The position numbers and the translations under genes were made by a program. Below are positions 1-8,200 of a stretch of DNA of 64,000 nucleotides, one piece after another. The stretch is taken from positions 315,944 to 379,943 of the forward strand of contig NZ_JADPJH010000022.1 of assembly GCF_023073315.1 (NCBI RefSeq), given 5' to 3'. Numbering within the stretch: position 1 is the first letter of the stretch; every line of letters starts with the position of its first letter. This DNA is from Bradyrhizobium sp. 1 (lineage in GTDB: Bacteria > Pseudomonadota > Alphaproteobacteria > Rhizobiales > Xanthobacteraceae). Below the pieces are notes generated by a model. It did no database searches, was not told the DNA's origin, and worked only from the letters and a program-made list of their open reading frames with translations.

Positions 1-270
1 CTGCCAGCGGTATCCGATCTGTCCGCCGGCAAGGCCTCCGGAGCGATCGGCGCAACCGCCTGCGACTGTCCCTGCGGGCGTTACGAAATCCACGCAACCA
101 TGGCTCTGCCCCCAGCCTCCATTGGCGCCAATGTAGAATCCGCTCCAGTTGTAGATCGCCACGACCGGTGCCGGCGGCGGCGCCGCCTTGACAGCCATAT
201 CGGCGGCCATGGCCGGAGCCGTCATGCTCAGCGCTGCGAAGCCGATCGCAGCGATTGAAAGCTTTCTCAT
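1..270 (-). CDS. Outer-membrane beta-barrel protein (Omp25/31-like), C-terminus outside window
   Basis: The 90 visible residues begin with a cleavable signal peptide (MRKLSIAAIGFAALSM, Ala-x-Ala near residue 22) followed by an Ala/Pro-rich linker. The stretch YNWSGFYIGANGGWG marks the first beta strand of the small eight-stranded porin-like proteins of Rhizobiales (Omp25/31, RopB type). Such proteins sit in the outer membrane as structural barrels. The gene runs off the left edge, so length and barrel completion cannot be judged. A long inverted repeat lies about 40 bases upstream of its ATG and may govern it. Confidence 0.85.
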   Translation of the reverse strand, partial: MRKLSIAAIGFAALSMTAPAMAADMAVKAAPPPAPVVAIYNWSGFYIGANGGWGQSHGCVDFVTPAGTVAGGCADRSGGLAGGQIGYRWQ

Positions 271-306
271 CGTCTCGTCCCCTTTTTGCTTCTTCGTTCA
301 AAAATG

Positions 307-338
307 GGAACTTATGCTGGCTGGCGTGCATAAGTTCC
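307..338. promoter_or_regulatory. Perfect 11-bp inverted repeat upstream of the outer-membrane gene
   Basis: GGAACTTATGC and its exact reverse complement GCATAAGTTCC are separated by 10 bases. A third related half (TTATGC) lies at 355-360. The repeat is 37 bases upstream of the ATG of the outer-membrane gene. It could be an operator for a dimeric regulator or a stem-loop in the 5' leader. Which of these applies cannot be decided from sequence alone. Confidence 0.5.
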
Positions 339-428
339 GCAAACATCCAGAAGTTTATGCGGCAGGAGACTTCAAGCCCGTAACAAAATGGCAACACTCA
401 AGCGCCATCTCTATGCACGGTAGAATGC

Positions 429-692
429 CTACTCGGTCTTCAAAACTCCCGGCGGCGGAGCGCCCCCGTCATCACTCAGCCACGCATGGATATCCGCTCC
501 CGAAATAAGCCGCCTGGGAAGATGGGGGTTGATCGTGCCCGCAAAGACGGCGAGGCCCTCGTCGAGCTTTGCGCGCGCGAAAAGCTTCGCTTCGTCCTCG
601 GTCGCAAACGTCTTCGTCTCGCGCGGACTACGCAACCTCGGCAAAACACCGCGGTTTCGAACTTCAGATGTGACGTACCAGGTCGGGATCAT
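429..692 (-). CDS. Conserved small protein of unknown function (87 aa)
   Basis: The product is a soluble protein with no signal peptide. It begins MIPTWYVTSEVRNRG and contains ETKTFATEDEAKLFARAKL, a short beta-helix unit resembling small unannotated proteins I associate with Bradyrhizobium. A GGGGG ribosome binding site sits 5 bases before the ATG. A perfect FNR/FixK-type box at 756-769 is centred about 70 bases upstream of the start, which would place transcription start about 29 bases before the ATG if activation is from -41.5. Function unknown. Confidence 0.65.
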   Translation of the reverse strand: MIPTWYVTSEVRNRGVLPRLRSPRETKTFATEDEAKLFARAKLDEGLAVFAGTINPHLPRRLISGADIHAWLSDDGGAPPPGVLKTE

Positions 693-736
693 TGGGCCCC
701 CAACATGTCACCAGCCCCAACAGTTGCGGTTGTGGC

Positions 737-895
737 GTGACGGTCGTCCGAGCGCTTGATTCAGATCAAGCCGGCGCGATGATGAGGGCGGCGTCGCGCC
801 GCGTGCTGGAGAAGGCGAACGACCGGCTCGAGAAGAGCACGACGCATCACGGCGAGGACGTCGTGATCTACCGCATCCGACGGTCAGAGACCTAA
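737..895 (+). CDS. Possible small protein (52 aa), doubtful
   Basis: An open frame starting at GTG encodes a charged, Arg/Ala-rich peptide ending HHGEDVVIYRIRRSET. No recognisable domain and no convincing ribosome binding site are visible. The frame overlaps the FNR/FixK-type box at 756-769, which argues against both being functional in the plus direction. It is kept only because the reading frame ends in a plausible protein-like sequence. Confidence 0.25.
   Translation: MTVVRALDSDQAGAMMRAASRRVLEKANDRLEKSTTHHGEDVVIYRIRRSET
756..769. promoter_or_regulatory. FNR/FixK-type box, perfect TTGAT-N4-ATCAA
   Basis: TTGATTCAGATCAA matches the FNR/FixK consensus exactly. The centre at 762.5 is 41.5 bases from position 721, which is 29 bases upstream of the ATG of the minus-strand gene at 692. 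The geometry of class II activation is therefore met for that gene. The -10 region there (728-733) is not AT-rich, which weakens the call. Confidence 0.5.
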
Positions 896-904
896 CGCTC
901 GATT

Positions 905-993
905 TGTAGGATGGATAGAACGCAAGCAATATCCATCGTGTCTCAACGCGCTCGGAAGCAGTGATGGGTTTCGCTTCGCTCTCCCCATCCTAC
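905..993. repeat. Dispersed palindromic repeat (GTAGGATGG family)
   Basis: TGTAGGATGG at 905-914 is mirrored by CCATCCTAC at 985-993, with a second inverted segment GATGGGTTTCGCTTCGCTC inside. From memory, this sequence type recurs between genes in Bradyrhizobium genomes. It lies in the gap between two plus-strand frames. The surrounding gap 896-1171 holds no other feature that I can see. Confidence 0.6.
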
Positions 994-1171
994 GGACCTG
1001 CTTGCGGCAAGCGGCCCGGGCGAAGCTGGACACACCGCGCGCGTCCACGCGCCGGCCGTAGCCAACCCGAGATTTGGAATTTTCTCGCTTTGCGTGCTAT
1101 GCCGCAACCTTGCATCCGGAACGCTCTTGCGGTTGCGCGTGGTCACGAGTCCGACATGGGGGAAGCAGACT

Positions 1172-2347
1172 GTGAGGGTGAATTGCATTCGCTTGGCCAT
1201 GGCCGCAGCCGTCGTTGGCTGGGTCGGCTGGGGATCCACGGCAAGGGCCGACTGGGCAAGTTGCCAGAGCAAGCCGACGCGCTCTTGCCTGCTCGACGAG
1301 GCTCTGCGCAGCGGTGACGGGCAGTTGACAGGCAAGGAACGTCTCGATGTGATGGTTCTGACCGGCTACCGGAATCATCCGGAATACCTCGCGCCGGCGG
1401 ACATCGAGGAGGCTAAGCAGCAGGTCATGGACCGGCAGGCCTCCTCGCCGGCATTACCGTGGCAGTACTTTTCGCTGGCTACGACGGGGTTGGTCGCCGC
1501 AGATCGAATCCAGGAAGCCTACGACTTGATGTCGGAACTGGATGCCAGGTGGGTTAACAGCGCTCTGGATGAGGTGATCCGGGCGCTCATCAAAGCCGGC
1601 AAGCCGGACGAGATCCCCGTCTTCGGCAGGCCGGTGTTGGCCGATCCGCGACACGTCTTCAACACAGCCGTCAAGACCCTGGCTGATCAAGGCAATATCG
1701 AGCAGGCTCTTGTCCTCACCGCCCTTCATCCGACCGGCTTGCCGGACGAGGACACATTGACGTGGCTGGGTGTCGCCTATGCCAAACGGGGCGATGGCAA
1801 GACCGCCGCTCGCTTTTACGCGCGTGCGCAAGCCAACATAGAAGGCAAAAAGGTCTACTCGGTTACGGACGACACCGCCATCGAGCTTCGCTTCAAGCAG
1901 ATCGTTTTACAGGCCGTGCGCGGTGATATCGATGGAGTCCGGACAGCGTTAAAGGAATTGCCCGCGGTGTCGGGCAGGTCGGATCGAGCCGAGATGAACC
2001 GCAATGTCGGCTATCAGCAACTTGTCGGATTTCTACTGTCGCTCGAGAATCCCGCGGTCGCACTCGAGATCGCCAAATCCGGGCCGGAACCGTACAGGAC
2101 GTTGAGCCTCATGACTGTCGCGCTCTGGGATGGCGAGCATGGTCGCTCCGACGAAACACGCGCGATCCTTCCCTTGCTCGGAGACAATGTCGATCCGAAG
2201 ATTCGCGGAACGCTTCAGCGCGCGCTGGCCATCGCAGCGGCGAAATCCGGCGATATCAAGTCGGCCGCCGCGCTCGCATCGGAGACGAACGATTCCGTCA
2301 GGCGCCGGGCCATCATGTTCGAGCTCGCACAGAGCTTGCCGCCGTAA
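1172..2347 (+). CDS. Secreted helical-repeat (TPR-like) protein of unknown function
   Basis: About 391 residues. The start is taken as the GTG preceded by GGGGGAAG 8 bases upstream; an earlier ATG at 1094 lacks a binding site. The N-terminus is hydrophobic (AMAAAVVGWVGWGSTARA), so export to the periplasm is likely. After a CQSKPTRSCL cysteine pair the protein consists of Ala/Leu-rich helical pairs such as YAKRGDGKTAARFYARAQA, like TPR or Sel1 arrays. It probably acts as a protein-binding scaffold. No catalytic motif is seen, and the neighbours give no clue. Confidence 0.7.
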   Translation: MRVNCIRLAMAAAVVGWVGWGSTARADWASCQSKPTRSCLLDEALRSGDGQLTGKERLDVMVLTGYRNHPEYLAPADIEEAKQQVMDRQASSPALPWQYFSLATTGLVAADRIQEAYDLMSELDARWVNSALDEVIRALIKAGKPDEIPVFGRPVLADPRHVFNTAVKTLADQGNIEQALVLTALHPTGLPDEDTLTWLGVAYAKRGDGKTAARFYARAQANIEGKKVYSVTDDTAIELRFKQIVLQAVRGDIDGVRTALKELPAVSGRSDRAEMNRNVGYQQLVGFLLSLENPAVALEIAKSGPEPYRTLSLMTVALWDGEHGRSDETRAILPLLGDNVDPKIRGTLQRALAIAAAKSGDIKSAAALASETNDSVRRRAIMFELAQSLPP

Positions 2348-2385
2348 ACCGCCGATGTTCTGGCGGCACGGCCGCACGGGATAGC

Positions 2386-2871
2386 TCAGCCGGTGCGCAG
2401 CCGCGCGACCGATTGCGGCAGGGAGGCGAGAAACAACACCGCACAGACACACAGCAGGACGATGTCCTTGAACAGGAATTCGCCGGTCAGATTCCACGCC
2501 ATCGGATCGGTTGAAAGACTCCATGTGACCACGCCCGGCGTCGTGAAGAAGAACGACCATGTGATCGCGAAGGTCACCATGCCCATCAATGAGCCGAGCG
2601 CGGACAGGACCGGGCTGACGCTGCCTGCCGCGAGCAGCGCCGCAATCACGAATTCAGCAACACCGAGAAAATACGCCTCTCCTCGCAAGCCGAACACCGA
2701 CAGCCAGGAGGTGAACGGGCTGTTGATGATGAACTGGACGATACCCTGTGCCGACTGCAACGTGAATTTCTGCATCCCGAACGATACGAATATGATCACC
2801 ATGACCCAGCGGAGAATGGCGAGCGGACGATAAGAACCGCCACCGTCCTCAGCAATATTGAACCCTTTCAT
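2386..2871 (-). CDS. DUF417 family inner-membrane protein (YkgB/RclC-like)
   Basis: 161 residues with four hydrophobic segments. The pattern ILRWVMVIIFVSFGMQKFT near the N-terminus and later GVAEFVIAALLAAG are typical of the DUF417 family, whose E. coli member RclC belongs to a reactive-chlorine resistance system. The ATG at 2871 has GGAGAGGA 6 bases upstream; an in-frame ATG further out at 2919 has none. The actual role here is unknown. It stands alone, convergent with the plus-strand gene ending at 2347. Confidence 0.8.
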   Translation of the reverse strand: MKGFNIAEDGGGSYRPLAILRWVMVIIFVSFGMQKFTLQSAQGIVQFIINSPFTSWLSVFGLRGEAYFLGVAEFVIAALLAAGSVSPVLSALGSLMGMVTFAITWSFFFTTPGVVTWSLSTDPMAWNLTGEFLFKDIVLLCVCAVLFLASLPQSVARLRTG

Positions 2872-3038
2872 ACGACGTCCTCTCCCGGATTGCTGATCCA
2901 TTAGCGCGCAAAAATGCATTCGCTAAAGGCTGTACGAAGAGGAGGTTCGCTCGTTACCTGCATCCGCAGGTCCCGCGGATCACAGCTGCGTGCGATGCGC
3001 GTGTTCGCGTCCTGGTCGAAGCTGGTGCATGCCCTAGG

Positions 3039-3247
3039 CTAGCCCTCGTCCGGCCAGGCCGCCATCGCCGCCTTGGCCGCGCCTCTCAACTCCGCCGGCG
3101 TCGCGCCGTCCTTGGCCTGGATGGCCATCCCCTGGAAGACGCTGAGATAGAAACGACTCAGGGCATCGACGTCAGTCGCTGCGGACAGTTCGCCATTGGC
3201 CACCGCTGCTTCCAGCCGCGCGCGCAAACTGCCGTACATGTCGAGCC
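3039..3247 (-). pseudogene. TetR-family regulator remnant (C-terminal part only)
   Basis: The reading DMYGSLRARLEAAVANGEL, then FYLSVFQGMAIQAKDGA and AAMAAWPDEG, is the C-terminal ligand-binding part of a TetR/AcrR-type repressor. The helix-turn-helix half is absent: the homologous sequence stops near 3248 and the frame runs into an unrelated fragment read on the other strand. No start codon or binding site precedes it sensibly. A remnant, not an active gene. Confidence 0.7.
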
Positions 3248-3258
3248 TGAGCTTTTTG

Positions 3259-3453
3259 GTGCAGCCGGGCTCGATCGACACCGACATGAATCCGGCGAGC
3301 GGGCAGACCGCGGAGACCTTGAAGCAATTCATGGCACTGGGCCGGTATGGCGCGACCGACGACATCGCCAATGCCGTGGCGTTCCTCGCGAGCCCGAAGG
3401 CCAAGTACATCACCGGCACGACAAAGACCGTCGATGGCGGCGCGAATGCCTGA
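3259..3453 (+). pseudogene. Short-chain dehydrogenase (SDR) remnant, C-terminal 64 codons
   Basis: Codons from 3259 read VQPGSIDTDMNP, then GRYGATDDIANAVAFLASP and ITGTTKTVDGGANA, the usual C-terminal end of classical SDR oxidoreductases (3-oxoacyl-ACP reductase type). The N-terminal nucleotide-binding GxxxGxG and the catalytic Ser-Tyr-Lys region are missing. The fragment begins about 10 bases from the TetR remnant on the other strand, so both look like leftovers of a divergent TetR-SDR pair whose shared middle was deleted. Confidence 0.75.
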
Positions 3454-3490
3454 TGCATTCCTGAAGGAGCGATGACGGCGCCCTGGACTC

Positions 3491-3560
3491 CGTCATTGCG
3501 AGCGTAGCGAAGCAATCCAGGCTCTTCCCGCGGAGACAGTCTGGATTGCTTCGTCGCAAG
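3491..3560. repeat. Dispersed palindromic repeat (CGTCATTGCGAGC family)
   Basis: AGCGAAGCAATCCAG at 3506-3520 is mirrored by CTGGATTGCTTCG at 3541-3553, with outer bases GCGAGC and GCAAGC also pairing. The sequence type is common between genes in Bradyrhizobium and relatives (recalled, not searched). It fills most of the gap between the SDR remnant and the next gene and could act as a transcript end. Confidence 0.7.
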
Positions 3561-3594
3561 CGCAAAATTTGTTTCGCTACGAAGGTAACGGTTT

Positions 3595-3828
3595 TTACCT
3601 GAAGTAACCCATCACCAGGTCTACATCCGCACTGCCGGCGACCGTGCCGTTCAGCTCGGCGTCGATGACGCGGCGGCAGGCTTCGATCGCGGCGTGGTCG
3701 CCGAGATCGTTGGCGGCCTCCATCACGAGCCAGGCGACGTCGACGGAAGCCTTCTCGGGAGCCGATCCGCTCGTCTCGGCGTTGAGGCTCTTGTTCTTGC
3801 GAACGGCGGTACCGAATTGAGGTAACAT
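3595..3828 (-). CDS. Small unknown protein downstream of the DUF2336 gene
   Basis: 77 residues, soluble, starting MLPQFGTAVRKNKSLN and containing VDVAWLVMEAANDLGDHAAIEACRRVIDAEL, a predicted helical hairpin. It lies 33 bases after the stop of the DUF2336 gene on the same strand, so the two are probably one transcript. No domain recognised. The even codon choice and genus-typical composition suggest a real gene. Confidence 0.6.
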   Translation of the reverse strand: MLPQFGTAVRKNKSLNAETSGSAPEKASVDVAWLVMEAANDLGDHAAIEACRRVIDAELNGTVAGSADVDLVMGYFR

Positions 3829-3861
3829 GGCAAATACTCCCCTCTCGCTCAGTGCGGCTGC

Positions 3862-4986
3862 CTAGTGCACCTGGAGCTCGGGCTGACGGCCCGTGGTGGA
3901 ATCGGCACCCGCGCCGGTCTTGCGCGACTGATAGAACTTCAGAACGCTGCGTGAGGTCTCGGTGTTGAGCTTGCCGAAATCCCGCTCGTTATCGTGGAGT
4001 TCACGCGCCGTGATCAAATGATCCTTGGCGCCGAGGAACAGCAGCGACATGGTCGTGTCCCAGGAGAAATCGAGCGCCTTGCACAGCACCAGAAGGATCT
4101 CGCGGTTGCGGTCCATCATCGCGCGCTCGATCACGTCGACCGGCAGCGACGACAGCAGCGACAGGCCGATCTGCACTTCGTCGAGACGGTGCTGGCGCGC
4201 GTAGTTCGAGATCGAGTCCTGGTTGAGATTGCCCTGGCGGTACTGCGTCGTCACCACGCGCTTGGCGACGAAATAGCTGCGCGACGAGGGACCGAACTTG
4301 GATTGCAGATCGCCGGTGACATCGCTCACCGAGTTCTGGATCTGCGCCATCATCTCGGGGCGCTCGCTCTCGAGCCGGCGGCGGACGTCTTCCGACGCTT
4401 TCGAGATCAGCTGCTGGAAGACGTGGCGCGGCACGTCCTTGCGCAGGCCGAGTTGCTCGGCGAGAATCGAGTCGCCCTCGGCGCGGCGAACCATGTGCAG
4501 CAGGCCCGAACCGGAGAAGCGCGCGCCCTCGTTTTTGGCGACGGATGTCACGACCTCCTGGTCGCCACGCTTGACCAGCACGTCGGTGACGGCTTCGCCG
4601 ATCGACTTGCGCTGGGCGATCGCGAGCAGGTGCGACTGGCCCTTGGTCATGGCGCTCTCGACCAGCATCTTCTCGTCGATGCGATTGGAGTCGCGCAGCA
4701 CGGGGCCGGCGACGGCGATCTCGTCGTCGAGTGCGAGTTTTGCGATGACGTTGAACGGGGCGTGATCGCACGCCGACATCACGTCCGAGAGCTGCGCCCG
4801 CGCGGCGACCTCGATCTCGTCGGCGAGCTTGCCGATGACCTCGCCGAACATGCTGATCTCATCGTCGCTGTAGCGGCCGGTGATCAGAATGTCGGTCGCA
4901 TGCCACAACGCCTTCGCCCGGCTCTCGTCGGTGCCGCGCGCGATTGCGTCGTCCAGATCCTGTAAAAGCGAATTCGCCCCGTTCAT
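3862..4986 (-). CDS. DUF2336 domain protein
   Basis: About 374 residues of all-alpha, HEAT-like repeats (for example ALDDEIAVAGPVLRDS, KRGDQEVVTSVAKNEGARFS). This is the pattern of the DUF2336 family, common in alphaproteobacteria and without an established biochemical function. No signal peptide or membrane span is present, so it is cytoplasmic. The ATG at 4986 has GGGG 8 bases upstream; a GTG at 4995 is too close to the binding site. The downstream 77-residue gene likely shares its transcript. Confidence 0.8.
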   Translation of the reverse strand: MNGANSLLQDLDDAIARGTDESRAKALWHATDILITGRYSDDEISMFGEVIGKLADEIEVAARAQLSDVMSACDHAPFNVIAKLALDDEIAVAGPVLRDSNRIDEKMLVESAMTKGQSHLLAIAQRKSIGEAVTDVLVKRGDQEVVTSVAKNEGARFSGSGLLHMVRRAEGDSILAEQLGLRKDVPRHVFQQLISKASEDVRRRLESERPEMMAQIQNSVSDVTGDLQSKFGPSSRSYFVAKRVVTTQYRQGNLNQDSISNYARQHRLDEVQIGLSLLSSLPVDVIERAMMDRNREILLVLCKALDFSWDTTMSLLFLGAKDHLITARELHDNERDFGKLNTETSRSVLKFYQSRKTGAGADSTTGRQPELQVH

Positions 4987-5181
4987 CTCGATCACCCCAG
5001 TTCTTGGTCGTTCCTTGGCGAGCCATCCCGCCTGTGCTGGCGCGATGTCGAATTCCTCTGGGATCGAGACTAGGGAACAAACGCGCAGATCCGGTAAAAT
5101 CGGTGCAGCAGTTTTGCCGATGAAAATTCGTTCAAATGCGAAGGAATGGGTTTACCGGCGGGTAAGGAGCAAGGTGCGCTC

Positions 5182-5203
5182 CCTCTCCCGCTTGCGGGAG
5201 AGG
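5182..5203. repeat. Short dispersed palindrome (CTCTCCCGC family)
   Basis: CCTCTCCCGC and GCGGGAGAGG form a perfect 10-bp hairpin with a 2-base loop. The same sequence family occurs at 37982-38004 and inside the helicase gene at 41762-41905. It sits just after the end of the AsmA-family gene and may help end its transcript. Confidence 0.65.
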
Positions 5204-5245
5204 TAAGAGGAGCCCGCGGCTCGATCTCTCCGAACTAACTTCGCC

Positions 5246-8200
5246 TCACGGATTCGACGGCGTCAGCACCAGCGGCGGCTTCGGCCTGGGCTTTGCGGGC
5301 GCAGGGCCCGGCGCGGGCCTCACCTCGATCGGCGGTGGCAGCGGGGCGAGCTGCTGGCTTGCGAGCGGCGGGCTTGTGGGGGGAGGACTTGTGAGTGAAG
5401 GACTTGGCGCTGCGGGCGCGGCCTGCGGGGCCTTTGGCGTCGGTGCGGCCTTGGGCTTGGGCGGCGGCGCGCGGCGGGGATCGCGGCCGGGCATCGGCAC
5501 GTCGGTCAGCGACGGCTCCGCCGCCGGTTCGGGCGAGACCAGCGTCGGCAGCGCGGCGGTGGCGGGCGGCGGCTCGCCGCGCTCGATCGCGTCCAGCCGG
5601 CGCGTCTCACGATCGATCGTGCGCACCGCAAGCCACGACGACAGCGGCGCAAGATCGACGGTGCGGTTGAGCCTGTCGGGGGGACCTGCCGCGAACAGCT
5701 GGATCTCCGGCGGCGCGCCCGAGAGCCCGGTCATGATCGGCGTCAGGCTGGCGCGGATGTCGGCCTGGTCGGCGGGAATGTCGTAGCCGCCGGAGACGAT
5801 GGCGCGGGCGTTCTTGGCCTCCAACGGCGTCGCGCCGACGCGCAACCGTCCGTCGCGGATCGTGAACGGGATCTGCGCCGAAGCGACCGCGATCGGACCT
5901 GCCGCGAGCGCGGGCTCGACCAGCTGCCGCAGCCTGTCCTCGTTGGCAATCTGGCCGCCGTCGCTGGCGCGAATGGCGATCTCGAAGGCGCGCGGATTGA
6001 GGCCGGCGATCTCGGCGGAGTCCAGCGTCACTGTACCGTTGCCGGCGAGCGCACCGGTGAGAGCTGCGACGCTGCGGCCCTGGCTGGTCAGCGCCATCTG
6101 CATCGAGGCGCGTCCCTTGGGCAACGCAAGATCGCGGTAGCGCAGCGTGGTCGCATCGACATTGGCAAGCTCGATGCGCGCATTCATCGCGACGCCATTG
6201 GCGCCGTTGCGCGCATCGAAACTCGCCGACATCTCGCCGCCACCGACGCCGCCCTTGAGGGCATCGAGCGCGAGCGATTGGCCGTCGCTCCGGATCGTGC
6301 CGCCGAAGGGACGCAGCTCGAGCCCGCCCGGCAATGTGCCGCGCAACGCCTGGAAGGCGATGCGGCCGCGCCAGCCACCGAGCAGCCCTGCGCTCAGCGG
6401 CTCGCTTGCCTCGCGTCCGGCCGCACCGATCGCCATCGCCAGCGCGGGCGCAAGGTCGAGCGTATCGAGGCCCACTTCGCCGTCGACACTCTTCTCCTGA
6501 TCGAGCGTGACCGCGAGATGGCCGCGCAGATGTGAGCCAGCCGCGTTGCTGTCGAGATCGTCGAAGGTCAGGCGATTGCCGGAGAGCGTGAGGCGAGACG
6601 ACAGGCTGACGCTCTGCGCTGACTTGTCTGCCGTGCCAGTGCCGAACAACGGCGCGAGGTTGGCGTTGCGCACGCGCAGATTCACGTTTGCTTTCGGCTC
6701 CGACAGTTCGACACTGCCTTGCGCGTCCGCATCGAGCCCGCCGCCGCTGAGCTTTGCGTTCAATTGCAGCGGCCGCCGCCAGGCGCCGCTTAACCGGCCG
6801 TCGAATTGCGAGGCGCCCTCGCCTGCGGCCACCATGCGATCGAGGCCGAGCAGTGCCAGCAATGCGCCGGCCTGCGGGGTGGCGACTTTCGTCTCCAGCG
6901 TGAAGTCGCTGCTCCGCAATTTCTCGATGTCGATGCCGTTGACGGCCGCGAGCGGCGTCTGCGCCGTCAGCGTCGCGGTGGCATTCAACTGTGGCGCATC
7001 GAGATCGAGCACCGCACGGGCGTCGCCGCGATCGGCATGCTCGGCGTTCTTGTCGAGGCTGAGATCGAGCTTCAGGCGTGTCGCACCGGGCAGTGATGGC
7101 AGGGCATCGAAGCGTGCGCGCACCGAGGGCGCAAACGGCTCGATCAGCGCGATCAGCTCACGCAGCGAATTCGCCGAAGATTTCAGCGCGAGCTTGCCGG
7201 TGGCTTTGGTGCGATCAAAACTGCCGCTCGCCTCGGTGGTCACGCCGCTGGTCTGGCCGAACCGCAATTGCTCCAGCGACAACGCATTCGGGCCGTAGCC
7301 GAGTTTTGCCGCAAACGGCCGCAGCTCCTGGCCGGCCGAGATGGCGCGGCCGATATCGAGCGAGAGCTTTGCCTCCTCCGGCCATTCGCCTTGCGGCCCG
7401 GCAAGCGCGCGCACAAAGCTCGCGGCGGCGTCGAGGTCGAGACGGTCGGCCTTGAGCTCGGCGTCGATCCGCGAGCCCTTGCTGGCGCCTGTCTGCACGA
7501 AGCCGATGCGGCCCTCCACCGCGCCGCCTTCGATGTCGGCTTTCAGCTTGTCGATGGCGAGATGGTTGGCGGCGATGGTGACGTCGCCGGCAAGGCGCAG
7601 CGGCCGCGTGCTGCGGCGGTTGATTTCGCTGCGGCCCTGGAGCCAGGCCACCAGCGTATCGGGATCGGAGGACTCGACACTGAGACGGCCGCTAAAACTG
7701 TCGGCGCCGGGCGCAGAGCCGTTGAGCGAGAGCTGCGTCATGCCGGGCGCACGCAGCTCGAGCCGCTGGAAGGTCCAGGATCGTCCGTCCGTCCTGAGCT
7801 CGGCCGCGATGTTCTGGAGCGGCCGTGCGCCGAGCATGATCTGGTCGGAGTTGAACTCGATCTGCGCCGGGATCGGCGCCTGCGGGATCGCCGCGAGCCC
7901 GGCGCGCAACGCCGGCAGGATACGCAGCGGCTCGGCATCGTCCTTCCCTGCCAGCTTGTCGGCATCGATCTGGCGCGCCGAGAGCACCGCGCGCAGCAGC
8001 GGCGAGGCGCCGAACCTGAGGTCGCCGACGCCGCCGAGCTTCAGCGCATTGTCTTCGACGCCGAAGCTCGCATCGATCTGGTCGAGCTTGGCGCCGGCCG
8101 GATCGGCCTTGAGTTTTGCTGTGAGCTTCCAGGGCGTCGGCCCCGCCTCGCCCGCCTTCTTCGTCGCGGGCACGGCGAGCGTCAGCGCGCCGTCGAATTT

